Source: a candidate division CSSED10-310 bacterium
Lineage (GTDB): Bacteria > CSSED10-310 > JAFGJC01
Assembly: GCA_016927905.1 (NCBI GenBank)
Contig: JAFGLW010000009.1
Coordinates: 1 to 64,000, forward strand
DNA length: 64,000 nt
Reading direction: 5' to 3'
This document shows positions 7,771-16,591 of this stretch, in pieces. The notes under the pieces are model-generated. The model did no database searches. It saw only the letters and a program-made list of their open reading frames with translations, and had not been told where the DNA came from. Within the stretch, counting starts at the first letter, position 1; each line of letters opens with the position of its first letter. The position numbers and the translations under genes are program-made.

Positions 7771-9867
7771 TCATTGGGTGGTTGATTCGGCCAATTCCCG
7801 TTCCATTGCCTCTATGATGTCCCGATTATAGCATATCAGGCCGCATCGAAGGCAACGATCCGCTTCGCGCTGGGCATCCGATGGTGACAGTGTGTGTTCC
7901 ACCTCATCGAAATTCCGGATCCGTGTGTCCACTTTCAATTCCGGCGGGTGAACTCTCGGGACATGTTCCAGTCCTTCCACGTGGTCGAACAATGTTTCCT
8001 TGATCAGGGAAGTCTGTCGTTCCTCGATCAGGGGTATTTCGCCTTCGAGCATATAATAATGAATGGATCGGGCGGCATATCTGCCCGCACCGATCGCATC
8101 CACCGCCAATGCCGGACCGGTGAAACAATCTCCGCCGGTAAACACATAGGGGATATCGGTTTGAAGTGTTTCTTCGGCTCCGTCAATCGTGCTCCATTTG
8201 GTGATCTTGAGCGCGGCGATGTTCTTGTTTTCCCTGATGAAGTCGATTTTGGGGAATTGACCGATGGCCGCGATGATCGTATCGGCATCCATCAGCGTTT
8301 CGGAATTGGGGATTGGTTCGGGTCTTCGACGTCCGCTGGGATCCGGATCGGTCAGTCTCATTTTAATATATTCGATCTTGGCCACTTTCCCGTTTTTGGG
8401 ATGGATTCGAACCGGGGCGGCCAGAAACATCAATTCGATTCCTTCTTCTTCGGCTGCAGTGATTTCCATATCGTTGGCCGGCATTTCCTCCCGGGACCGG
8501 CGATACATGAGTGTGACATGCGAAGCACCGATTCTCAATGCGGATCGGGCTGCATCGATGGCCGTATTTCCACCGCCGACGATCACGACCTTTTTCCCGA
8601 TAACGGGTGTTTCGCCCAGGTGGAATTTAGACAGGAAATCGGTTCCGTCCCACACGCCTTCCAGGTCTTCACCGTCAATTCCCATTCTCCGGCTGTCCCA
8701 TGCGCCAATCCCCATAAACACCGCGTCGAAGCCGGCAGCGCGCAGAAACTCGAGATCGAAATCCTCTCCGAATTTCACCCCGGTTCTCACTTCGATACCC
8801 AACCCGACGATACCCTCGATCTCCCAATCCAGAATTCTCTTGGGAAGACGGTATTCCGGGATTCCATAACGCAGCATTCCGCCCAGTTGGGGCATCTGTT
8901 CGTATATCGTGACCTTGTGGCCGAGTCGGCGCAGGAAATAGGCGCAGGATAATCCGGCGGGTCCGCCGCCGATGACGGCGACCTTGTAGCCGGAGGGAGC
9001 GGCAATGGACACTTCCAGATGCTGTCCCTGATTCATTTCCCAATCGGCCACGAACCGTTTCAGGTAGTTGATTCCCACCGGTTCGTCCTCCACCCCGCGG
9101 CGGCAGACATCTTCACAGGGGTGGGGGCAGACCCGGCCGCAGGTCAGCGGCAGGGGATTCCGCTCCTTGATGGTCAGAATGGCTTCCTTGTATTTACCCT
9201 CCCGGATCTGATCGATGTATGTCGGAATATCAATCTGGGCGGGGCATTTCTGCTGGCAGGGAGCCAGGCATTCGGAGTATTGGTTGAAATGGAGAATCTT
9301 GGTTGTGGAGGAAATCAGGGAGATAATTCCCTTGGGACATACCCGGACGCACGCGCCGCAACCCCGGCACAAATTCGGATCGAACACCGGCAGTCTGTCC
9401 GGACCCATTTCGATGGCGCCGAACGGACAACTGTTCACGCAGGTTCCGAAACCAAGACAACCGTGTTCGCACAGTTTTGTACCCCCGAACAGCATGTTGG
9501 CTGCCCGGCAATCCTGGATGCCGTCGTAATTGAATTTCTCGACCGCTCTGGCGCCACCACAGCATTCGGTGCTGGCGAGTTCCGGCTCCTTGGCCACGAC
9601 TTTCATTCCCATGATGTTGGCCACGTTTTCGCTGATATCCGGCCCGCCTCCCACGCAGATATTGGGTGGCGCTTTACCCGTGGCGATGGCCACGGCTGCG
9701 GCGTGACATCCAGCAAATCCACACCCGCCGCAATTGGCTCCCGGCAGCGCCTCCTCGACCTCCAGGATGATGGGATTCTCCTTGACGTAGAAAACCTTGG
9801 ATGCAATACCCAGCAGCAGGGCGGAGACGCATCCCAGACCACCCATGACAATTAATGCAGTAACCAT
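7771..9867 (-). CDS. rnfB: RnfB fused to a GltD-like NAD(P)H/FAD oxidoreductase
   Basis: The 698-residue protein starts with a membrane helix, then the RnfB iron-sulfur motif GANCGGCGFAGC with Cys46, Cys49, Cys54 and Cys71. A ferredoxin region follows (CVNSCP and CRGCGACVRVCP, about residues 130-195). From about residue 205 it is a full glutamate-synthase small-subunit-like module: a Cys-rich entry (CGRCVCPHPCEDVCRRG-type), FAD site VIGGGPAG near residue 300, and NAD(P)H site VIVGGGNTA near residue 425. It ends with CLRCG. RnfB normally passes electrons from ferredoxin. The fusion would give the complex its own pyridine-nucleotide site. ATG 9867 follows CAGGAG with good spacing; the longer frame has no such site. 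Confidence 0.92.
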   Translation of the reverse strand: MVTALIVMGGLGCVSALLLGIASKVFYVKENPIILEVEEALPGANCGGCGFAGCHAAAVAIATGKAPPNICVGGGPDISENVANIMGMKVVAKEPELASTECCGGARAVEKFNYDGIQDCRAANMLFGGTKLCEHGCLGFGTCVNSCPFGAIEMGPDRLPVFDPNLCRGCGACVRVCPKGIISLISSTTKILHFNQYSECLAPCQQKCPAQIDIPTYIDQIREGKYKEAILTIKERNPLPLTCGRVCPHPCEDVCRRGVEDEPVGINYLKRFVADWEMNQGQHLEVSIAAPSGYKVAVIGGGPAGLSCAYFLRRLGHKVTIYEQMPQLGGMLRYGIPEYRLPKRILDWEIEGIVGLGIEVRTGVKFGEDFDLEFLRAAGFDAVFMGIGAWDSRRMGIDGEDLEGVWDGTDFLSKFHLGETPVIGKKVVIVGGGNTAIDAARSALRIGASHVTLMYRRSREEMPANDMEITAAEEEGIELMFLAAPVRIHPKNGKVAKIEYIKMRLTDPDPSGRRRPEPIPNSETLMDADTIIAAIGQFPKIDFIRENKNIAALKITKWSTIDGAEETLQTDIPYVFTGGDCFTGPALAVDAIGAGRYAARSIHYYMLEGEIPLIEERQTSLIKETLFDHVEGLEHVPRVHPPELKVDTRIRNFDEVEHTLSPSDAQREADRCLRCGLICYNRDIIEAMERELAESTTQ

Positions 9868-9915
9868 AGAATTTCTCCTGTCACCCAAACACCCCTGTTC
9901 TCCCTGAAAACCTTA

Positions 9916-10488
9916 TCACGTCAATCCCATGAATCCAAAAAACGCCAGAGACATGAATCCGGCAGTGATCAGTCCGATCGCGGTGCCCTGAAGGGGTTTG
10001 GGTATGTTGGATATGACATATCGTTCCCGCAGACCGGCAAACACCACCAGAGCCAGGGCAAATCCCAGTCCCGATGCAAACGAGAAAACCACCATCTTCA
10101 AAAACGAATATTCATTCTTGATGCAAAGAAGCGCTACGCCCAGGACGGCGCAATTGGTGGTGATCAGCGGCAGGAAGATTCCCAGTGCCTGATAAAGTGT
10201 ATCCATGCTCTTTTTCATGAAAATCTCGACAAACTGCACCAGTGAAGCGATCACCAGAATGAACGACAGGGTCTGAAGATATTCAATCTCGAGCGGCATC
10301 AGGATCCATTTGTGCACACCCCAGGTGATGATGGATGCCAGGGTCATGGTGAAGATTACGGCGGTGCCCATGCCCAGCGCCGTGCTCATCTGTTTCGATA
10401 CGCCCAAAAACGGACAGTTGCCCAGATATTGAGCCAGCAGGATGTTGTTGACCAGGACCGCACTGATGACAAGCAACAGATATTCCAT
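9916..10488 (-). CDS. rnfA: Rnf complex membrane subunit A
   Basis: The 190-residue, six-helix protein starts MEYLLLVISAVLVNNILLAQ and contains LGNCPFLGVS and LPLITTNCAVLG, each with the Cys that binds a shared membrane [2Fe-2S] centre in Rnf/Nqr. It is the inverted-topology partner of RnfE. The gap to rnfB is 48 bases and to rnfE 12 bases, in one operon. Confidence 0.95.
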   Translation of the reverse strand: MEYLLLVISAVLVNNILLAQYLGNCPFLGVSKQMSTALGMGTAVIFTMTLASIITWGVHKWILMPLEIEYLQTLSFILVIASLVQFVEIFMKKSMDTLYQALGIFLPLITTNCAVLGVALLCIKNEYSFLKMVVFSFASGLGFALALVVFAGLRERYVISNIPKPLQGTAIGLITAGFMSLAFFGFMGLT

Positions 10489-10500
10489 CGTGGTTCCTCC

Positions 10501-11103
10501 TTATGCCCGGGTCCGTTTCAGGCTCGTGAGATAATTCATGACAAACAACAGAAGACCGAGCGTCACGAAAGCTCCGGGTGCCTTGATCATGAACGAAAAC
10601 GGCTCGAAACTTTTTCCCATCAGCGGTACGTTGAACAAAGATCCGACACCCAGCAATTCACGCAATCCACCCAGGAGCGTCAAGGAAAACGTGAATCCCA
10701 GTCCGATTCCCAGCCCGTCGACGGCGGAGAATAGAACCGTGTTTTTGGAAGCGAATGCTTCGGCCCGCCCCAGGATAATACAATTCACGACGATCAGCGG
10801 CACGAAAATTCCCAGACGCTGGTACAGAGGATAGAAGTATGCCTGCATGAGCAGTTCCACCGCCACCACAAATGTTGCAATGACCACGATGTAACAGGCG
10901 ATGCGCACCTTCTTGGGAATAATTTTCCGCATCAGGGATATCAACACATTGGCGCAGATCAAAACAAATGTCGTTGCCAGGCCCATACCCATCCCGTTTT
11001 CGGCTGTTGTGGTCACCGCCAGGGTGGGACACAATCCCAATACCAGTCGAAACGGCGCCAGTTCGGTTGAAAATCCCTTGGTGAATTCTCTGACAATTCT
11101 CAT
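10501..11103 (-). CDS. rnfE: Rnf complex membrane subunit E
   Basis: The 200-residue protein belongs to the RnfA/RnfE (NqrD/NqrE) family. It has VLGLCPTLAVTTTAENGMGMG and IFVPLIVVNCIILGRAEAF, with the conserved Cys in each half. Six hydrophobic segments are visible. It overlaps the end of rnfG (ATGA), so translation is coupled. Confidence 0.95.
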   Translation of the reverse strand: MRIVREFTKGFSTELAPFRLVLGLCPTLAVTTTAENGMGMGLATTFVLICANVLISLMRKIIPKKVRIACYIVVIATFVVAVELLMQAYFYPLYQRLGIFVPLIVVNCIILGRAEAFASKNTVLFSAVDGLGIGLGFTFSLTLLGGLRELLGVGSLFNVPLMGKSFEPFSFMIKAPGAFVTLGLLLFVMNYLTSLKRTRA

Positions 11104-11711
11104 GGCCTGTTCCCTCGGCTACCCTGTTTTTCCTGAATCGATTTCAAGATCGATTCCCGGTTGGCATTGACGAATATGGCAGCCCGGCTGACACCGTCGG
11201 CAATCGCTGAACTGCTCCGTGTAGCGCCTGAAACCGCATCGATCTGACCCCCATCGTTTTTCAGCTTGATGTCGTCTTTAATCAGGAGTTTCCGGTAATT
11301 GGAAAGATAGTCCGGTTCCATGGCGCGGGTTCCGACGCCCGGAGTTTCCTTGTGCTGGGTAACCCGGACGCCGAAAATACGGTTGGACTCCAGGTCCAGC
11401 GCGGTCATGACGGTAATGTCTCCGCCATATCCCCCTCTGCCGGATTGCTCCAGGGCAATCCGGCGGATCTTGCCGTCCTCGATCCACGGGTAGATCCCGA
11501 TCGACCCGTCCTGGTAACCGAACTCGATCTTGTCCGACAGGGGATCGTTGGGAGCACCGGTAAAAAGCTCCTCGATAATCGGACCCCTTACAAAGAAATC
11601 TTCCTGCTGGGCGATACGGTCCGATAATCCATTCCGAAGCCCGCCCAGCAGGGTCGCTGCGAATGCACAGATGATTGTCGTGACCAGAACCATTTTGGCA
11701 ATTTCATTCAT
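11100..11711 (-). CDS. rnfG: Rnf complex FMN-binding subunit G
   Basis: The 203-residue protein has one N-terminal helix (MVLVTTIICAFAATLLGGL) and a periplasmic FMN domain. The covalent flavin motif reads DAVSGATRSSSAI, where the Thr of SGAT is the usual FMN attachment site. GVRVTQHKETPGVGTRA is the other family block. GGAGG lies 9 bases upstream of ATG 11711. In Rnf complexes with multihaem cytochromes, RnfG is the likely periplasmic contact. Confidence 0.93.
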   Translation of the reverse strand: MNEIAKMVLVTTIICAFAATLLGGLRNGLSDRIAQQEDFFVRGPIIEELFTGAPNDPLSDKIEFGYQDGSIGIYPWIEDGKIRRIALEQSGRGGYGGDITVMTALDLESNRIFGVRVTQHKETPGVGTRAMEPDYLSNYRKLLIKDDIKLKNDGGQIDAVSGATRSSSAIADGVSRAAIFVNANRESILKSIQEKQGSRGNRP

Positions 11712-11725
11712 GATCCGGGACCTCC

Positions 11726-12712
11726 CTACTTCCCGCTGTTCAAGGCGGCCGGAATCGACGAATCCAGACCGTACACCGGCTTTTTGATGCGGTCGATCAG
11801 GGGATGAAACATGTTCATGATCAAAACGGCGAAGACCGTGCCGTCGGCGTAATTGCCCAGGTTGCGAATCAGAAGGGTCATCAGGGCGGCTCCCAATCCG
11901 TATATCACTCGGGCAATTTTGTTTACCGGGCAAACGGTGTAATCGGTGGCCAGGAATATCGCACCGAAGACGGTCGTGCCTGAAATCAGGTGAAACACCG
12001 GATCTGCGAATTTGGCCGGATCGGCGGCATAGAACAATCCCTGAAATACGAAGATTCCCGCCAGGAAGGATATCGAAACGATCCATGAAATGTATCCGCG
12101 AAGCATCAGGTAGAGCCCGCCCAGAAGCAGTAGAAGGATCGGGCCCGTCCCGACTCCTCCCATCTGCCGGCCCATCAGGAGATCCATCCGGTTGAACGCA
12201 TCGACAGCCTGCGGACCATAGCTTTTTAAAACAGCCAGCGGCTCAAGATGAACCGCCTGGGATTGAAAATTTGCCAGAGTGTAATGGGGATTCACGTGCA
12301 GGGGCCATGAAACCGCCGGGATCAGATACCCCAGTAGAACCGGATTAAACGGATAATAACCAATCCCTCCAAAAAACTGCTTGGCGACAATAACCATGAT
12401 GGCCGTTCCGATCAGAATCAACCACCAGGGAGCGTTGGCGGGGAACATCATTCCAAGGAGCAACCCGCTCACCAGAGCGGAACCGTCCCCGATGGTCGCC
12501 GGCCGTTTCATGATTGCACGGGCAATCCACTCAAACACGACTGCGCTTCCGGCGGCGAGCAGGAGAGATCGGAGACCGGCCAGCCTGTAAAAGCAGCATC
12601 CCCATATTGCAGCCGGGGCGAGCGCGACCAGGTAGCCGGTCATGATATCGGAGGTCCGGGTGCCACCGTGAATGTGCGGCCCCATCGAGACATTGAGAAC
12701 GACCCGTTCCAT
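11726..12712 (-). CDS. rnfD: Rnf complex membrane subunit D
   Basis: The 328-residue protein is hydrophobic throughout, with the RnfD/NqrB layout. Recognisable blocks are SMGPHIHGGTRTSDIM near the start, SALVSGLLLGMMFP, and SGTTVFGAIFLATDYTVCPV near residue 245. RnfD binds FMN and forms the ion channel with the other membrane subunits. I chose ATG 12712 because GGAAGGAG is 7 bases upstream; a GTG six bases earlier sits too close to it. Confidence 0.93.
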   Translation of the reverse strand: MERVVLNVSMGPHIHGGTRTSDIMTGYLVALAPAAIWGCCFYRLAGLRSLLLAAGSAVVFEWIARAIMKRPATIGDGSALVSGLLLGMMFPANAPWWLILIGTAIMVIVAKQFFGGIGYYPFNPVLLGYLIPAVSWPLHVNPHYTLANFQSQAVHLEPLAVLKSYGPQAVDAFNRMDLLMGRQMGGVGTGPILLLLLGGLYLMLRGYISWIVSISFLAGIFVFQGLFYAADPAKFADPVFHLISGTTVFGAIFLATDYTVCPVNKIARVIYGLGAALMTLLIRNLGNYADGTVFAVLIMNMFHPLIDRIKKPVYGLDSSIPAALNSGK

Positions 12713-12714
12713 GG

Positions 12715-14016
12715 TCACACTCCTTCCTGGGAAACCTGATTCATTATCTTCTCAAACTCGCTGTTGGCAAACTGCATATACTGCATCAATGGGCGCCGGG
12801 ACGGACAGACATAGGCGCACAGCCCGCATTCAACACAGGATCCAGAGCCGTTTTTTACGGCCGTTTCAAATAAACCGAACTCCGAAAACCGGCCCACCAG
12901 ATTCACCTGAATGTTGACCGGACAGATCTGGACACACCGTCCGCAGTTGATGCAGGGTGCGTCGGAAAAGGGAATCACCTTTTCTTTGGGGATGATGATG
13001 ACGCCGTTTGTCGTCCTGGTGATGGGCGTTTCAATATCCGGTTGGGCGATACCGGTCAGCAGTCCGCCGAATACCACCCGGTCGTTCGATTTCAGCTGGA
13101 TGTTCAGTGAATCCAGCACGAACCGGACCGGTGTCCCGAGTCTGACCCGTACCGTCACCGGTTTCGGCAGATCCGGCGCTGAAACGGTGATCAGTTTGTT
13201 CGTTCTGGGTTTGCCCTTGTGCAGGCACCGGGCGGCGAAGGCAACATCTTCAGCCGACAGGATAATAATTCCGTCCGCACGCGGATCGGTATGAAACGGG
13301 TAGAATTTGCGGGTGATTTTCAGAAGCAGCAGGGTATTGTTGCAGTCCAGAATGTCGTTGGTCACCGGAAAAATTTCAACATCTTTCAGCAGAGTTCGTG
13401 CTCTGGAGGCGAATTCCTCCGGAACGACAACAACCACCCGGGCGTCTTGTGCCAGCTTTCTGATCGCAGCGACGGATTCGGAAAAATCTTCTGCAAATTC
13501 CGTCAGGAAGCGCCGTTGCACAGCCAGCGGGGGCTCTTCGTCTACGGCCTTGATCACAACAGTGGTTATGGGCAGCTTCTCTTCCTCCGACAACTGGCTT
13601 TCCAGCGATCTGGGTTTCCAGGGGGAGGCGAATCCCAGTTCCGCAAAGGCTTCGATCAGCTCATCCCGGGATGCGGCCACCAAATTCTGAACAGGATGGG
13701 GAGCTGCAAAATCGTCGTCTGATTCCCGATCTATGGTAACGCATAGAACCTCCCTGCCTTCGCGGTTGTATCCGGGACCGATGGCGCTGACTTTGCCTGT
13801 AATGGAGGAATGAATGCCGGTCCGGCTGGGAGACATGGCGATGAACTCGCCTGTCTTGACGCTTTCACCGATTTCCACAACCGGTTTGAATGGCATTTGC
13901 CCGGGTTGGGATATCGAAAGAATCACCCTGTCCGGCGGATCCAGAGTGCTCACTTCCCCGTCCCACGGCTGTAACTCGATATTCGGTTTTAAAAAGCCCA
14001 ATATTCGCTTGGCCAT
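12715..14016 (-). CDS. rnfC: RnfC-like subunit lacking the usual NADH/FMN motifs
   Basis: The 433-residue protein keeps the RnfC frame: an N-terminal barrel-sandwich region (PVVEIGESVKTGEFIA), a SLBB-like part near VRVRLGTPVRFVLDSL, and two [4Fe-4S] motifs near residues 355 and 395 (CINCGRCVQICP, CVECGLCAYVCP). Where canonical RnfC has GLGGAGFPTHVKL this one has ELGFASPWKPRSL, and NGAECEPYLT is KAVDEEPPLAV. So the glycine-rich nucleotide loop is gone. It probably works as an iron-sulfur or structural subunit rather than an NADH dehydrogenase. AAGAGG precedes ATG 14016. Confidence 0.9.
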   Translation of the reverse strand: MAKRILGFLKPNIELQPWDGEVSTLDPPDRVILSISQPGQMPFKPVVEIGESVKTGEFIAMSPSRTGIHSSITGKVSAIGPGYNREGREVLCVTIDRESDDDFAAPHPVQNLVAASRDELIEAFAELGFASPWKPRSLESQLSEEEKLPITTVVIKAVDEEPPLAVQRRFLTEFAEDFSESVAAIRKLAQDARVVVVVPEEFASRARTLLKDVEIFPVTNDILDCNNTLLLLKITRKFYPFHTDPRADGIIILSAEDVAFAARCLHKGKPRTNKLITVSAPDLPKPVTVRVRLGTPVRFVLDSLNIQLKSNDRVVFGGLLTGIAQPDIETPITRTTNGVIIIPKEKVIPFSDAPCINCGRCVQICPVNIQVNLVGRFSEFGLFETAVKNGSGSCVECGLCAYVCPSRRPLMQYMQFANSEFEKIMNQVSQEGV

Positions 14017-14025
14017 ATCAACCTC

Positions 14026-14655
14026 TTAATTCTTCAGGTGGCATAAGGCGCACTGAAATGCTTCCTGTCCTTCCGTGTGCCCCGTTAGAAAGGTTCCTCT
14101 GATCAGGTCCTGATGGCACCGGCCGCACTGTGCATGCAGAGCGTCTGAATTCCGGCGGGTCTGATGGCATTCCCCGCAATAGTGCCCCTCGATTTCTTCC
14201 AGTTCATCATGCGAAAAATCGGCGGGGTTCATCCCCTGTCCCTCATGACAGGTTTCACAGGATGCGGTTTTGCCTTCACCGGTTTTTCCATGGCAGGTCC
14301 TGCAGGCGGAAACATCGCCCTTGCGGGTTCGATGGCAACCTGTGCAATTGTGTTTGTGAAGATCCACCAGGTCAGCATGCGACATGTCCCCTTCGGAATA
14401 CCCCGCGTCCGGATGGCATTTCTCACAGCCATACCGCTGACTGGATTGAAGCAGTTCGTGGTGGCAATCCTCGCACGAGATACCGGACAGTTCCGCATGC
14501 CGTTGATGTGTGAACACCACGGATCCTCCGGCGGAATCAAAAAAAACCCTGACGGGCTCCCGAGCGGCCGGCTGCGGATAGAAATATGCACCCAGCCCGA
14601 AGATCAGAAACAGACATCCCACCGCGAGAAAGAACCAGTTGCGCATTGTTTTCAT
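14026..14655 (-). CDS. Membrane-anchored octahaem cytochrome c
   Basis: The 209-residue protein has an N-terminal helix (WFFLAVGCLFLIFGLGAYF) and eight CxxCH sites: CEDCH, CEKCH, CTGCH, CRTCH, CETCH, CGECH, CGRCH and CALCH. Further His residues could be sixth ligands. The haem domain should face the periplasm. It is the first gene of the rnf operon, 9 bases before rnfC. The same order (cytochrome, C, D, G, E, A, B) is known from the Methanosarcina acetivorans Rnf locus with its cytochrome MmcA. It probably takes electrons from RnfG. Confidence 0.93.
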   Translation of the reverse strand: MKTMRNWFFLAVGCLFLIFGLGAYFYPQPAAREPVRVFFDSAGGSVVFTHQRHAELSGISCEDCHHELLQSSQRYGCEKCHPDAGYSEGDMSHADLVDLHKHNCTGCHRTRKGDVSACRTCHGKTGEGKTASCETCHEGQGMNPADFSHDELEEIEGHYCGECHQTRRNSDALHAQCGRCHQDLIRGTFLTGHTEGQEAFQCALCHLKN

Positions 14656-14713
14656 TTCACTTACCCCGGGGAAATAATCAACAGCCAGATTTCCAAACGA
14701 AATAAAGAAGAAA

Positions 14714-14742
14714 ATTCTAGTTCCGAAGTCTTGAAAAGTCTA
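14714..14742 (-). promoter_or_regulatory. Candidate promoter of the rnf operon
   Basis: On the minus strand TAGACT and TAGAAT are separated by 17 bases, 59 bases upstream of the cytochrome start. The -35 box is only a 4 of 6 match, so this is tentative. Confidence 0.35.
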
Positions 14743-14825
14743 GGTTTATAAGAAAAAATACCCCGCGATCCGGACTCTGCGTGACAGCAGCCCGGTCCAG
14801 TCTGAGAAGTAAAGGAATTACCGGA

Positions 14826-15986
14826 TCAGGGTTGATCCGGGTTGTCAGGCTGCCGCGGAGGAGATTCCCCGGTTGACTCTCCGGGAGGTTTCGGCGCGGC
14901 GATCTCGGGCGGATGGTCATAGCCGGCCGCGCGGGATCGGAACCAAGGTCTCATGGATCCGAATTTGGACAGGATGGTCGCTCCCACCGCAGCCATAAAC
15001 CATAAATGCCAAATCAGGAATCCCAGAAAGAACGGCAGGAATCGGGCCAGTCCGAGAATAATCAAACCGGTTAGCGCCGAACCGAATATGGATGCGTTCG
15101 GCCGGTTGAAGAGCTCCCAGGTTCGTTTTCCCAGCAGATAGGAACCGGCCGGGACCGAAAAGATGCAGACGATCAGCCAGAAAAATACCAGTATTACCGC
15201 GACGGGGATCCCGATCACCGTGACAATCAAACCCAGAAAAAGAACCAGAAATCCGGCGTGAAATAAAAATCCCGCCACCAGTGACCGGAACGGTTCCCGT
15301 CGCATCGTTTCACCGGCTTGTTCCATGTATCTCGCGCCCAGAAACACCAGGGCACACGTTATCAGGAACCAGAAACAGAGGATGATCAAATGCAGCTTTC
15401 CGATGACTCCAAGAAAACGGCCGGGAGCTCTGGGAACGGGGGTGTCATCCATGCGGGGGATATCCAGCTTCCCGGTGAACCAACGGGACAGATTGGCAAT
15501 GAGCGGGATCCCGGACATATCCACAATGTCTCCCATTACAGCGGAACCTTCCTCCTGTTCGATGGTGCCGCCCATTGCGACAAGGGAGCCTTCAATCCGG
15601 GCCGTGCCGGCCAGGGAAACCGTGCCGCCGAAAACCACCACATCGCCGGTAACTGTTCCGGAAATGTTGACGCCGCCGCCGAAAACCACCACATCTCCCC
15701 GGACAGTACCGTGAACTTCACCGTTGCCGCCGAAAATCACCACGTCGCCCTTGCGGACCGTTCCTTTTGGAACGGTGAGGTTTTCACCCATCCGGAGGGT
15801 GTCAAAGTTGTCCGATTCAATCCGGATGGTTACCGCATCATCGGTGGATGATTCCGCATCGATGATCCGGATGGTGCGGTCGGAATCATCGGGCAGGCTG
15901 ATCCGGACCGGCGATGCGTATGCCGCCTGCAACACCAGGAAGGTCCAGGCGATGAAAAGCGTAAACACGTGATGAAACTTGTTCAT
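14826..15986 (-). CDS. Bactofilin-like polymer-forming membrane protein
   Basis: The 386-residue protein has a signal peptide (cut near AYASP). A right-handed beta-helix-like region spans about residues 70-160, built on GDVVVFGG / ISGTV repeats as in polymer-forming (bactofilin-type) proteins. Four or five membrane helices follow (about residues 195-345) and a Pro-rich tail. Two long hydrophobic hairpins (LIILCFWFLITCALVFLGA; FLFHAGFLVLFLGLIVTVIG) are clear. It is 15 bases after the anti-sigma gene and is probably the target or an accessory of that regulon. An envelope-stress role is an inference. Confidence 0.8.
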   Translation of the reverse strand: MNKFHHVFTLFIAWTFLVLQAAYASPVRISLPDDSDRTIRIIDAESSTDDAVTIRIESDNFDTLRMGENLTVPKGTVRKGDVVIFGGNGEVHGTVRGDVVVFGGGVNISGTVTGDVVVFGGTVSLAGTARIEGSLVAMGGTIEQEEGSAVMGDIVDMSGIPLIANLSRWFTGKLDIPRMDDTPVPRAPGRFLGVIGKLHLIILCFWFLITCALVFLGARYMEQAGETMRREPFRSLVAGFLFHAGFLVLFLGLIVTVIGIPVAVILVFFWLIVCIFSVPAGSYLLGKRTWELFNRPNASIFGSALTGLIILGLARFLPFFLGFLIWHLWFMAAVGATILSKFGSMRPWFRSRAAGYDHPPEIAAPKPPGESTGESPPRQPDNPDQP

Positions 15987-16001
15987 TTCATGCTCCTCGG
16001 T

Positions 16002-16589
16002 TCAAAGTGAGACATATCCCTTGCGCGTTTTGTGGCGGTTCAGCCAGAATCCGAATCCCAGCAATATACCGCCGATCAGAACGATCAGGGCGATGTATGA
16101 CACCGGACTCACGGTCGAAGATAAATAAATGACAAGGGTTTTGAGCGCGATTATCCATCCTGAAGCCATGCGCTGCAAAGTATCCAGATTCTGCTGAATC
16201 TCCCCGGGCAGGCCAACAATGCCCACCAAAGTTCCCACGGCATCCCGGAAGGTGAATCCATCCATGATCGTTCCGATACCCAAAAATAAAATGAGGGCTC
16301 CGACCGACAGACTGACCAGAACTGCCGCCAGAACGGGAATTCTGTGAGATGGAAATGCGCGGGGAACCTGACGTTTGCCGACTTCACGCATGATCTTGAA
16401 TGACAGATCCGACGTTCGAGCCGGGTCCCGGGCGGTTTTCATCATCTGAAACAGACGGATGCGCCGGTTGTAATGAATCTGACAGCGCCGGCATTCATTC
16501 TTATGCAGGATCACTTCATCCGCAAGCTGATCCTGCAATTCTCCATCCAGATATTCATCAAGCAAAAACTGAAAATCCCGACACTTCAT
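16002..16589 (-). CDS. Zinc-finger (zf-HC2) anti-sigma factor
   Basis: The N-terminal zinc-binding pattern His29-x3-Cys33-x2-Cys36 (LHKNECRRC) is the anti-sigma ZAS signature. Two or three hydrophobic segments follow (about residues 85-105 and 165-185). Length is 195 residues. Such proteins hold the cognate ECF sigma factor at the membrane until a signal arrives. I chose ATG 16589, preceded by AAGGAG. It starts 2 bases after the sigma-factor stop, so the pair is co-translated. Confidence 0.88.
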   Translation of the reverse strand: MKCRDFQFLLDEYLDGELQDQLADEVILHKNECRRCQIHYNRRIRLFQMMKTARDPARTSDLSFKIMREVGKRQVPRAFPSHRIPVLAAVLVSLSVGALILFLGIGTIMDGFTFRDAVGTLVGIVGLPGEIQQNLDTLQRMASGWIIALKTLVIYLSSTVSPVSYIALIVLIGGILLGFGFWLNRHKTRKGYVSL

Positions 16590-16591
16590 CG

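Noticed and set aside
14760-14825. Imperfect hairpin after the polymer-forming protein gene as a terminator
   Set aside because: The stem is interrupted and the T run begins more than ten bases after it.
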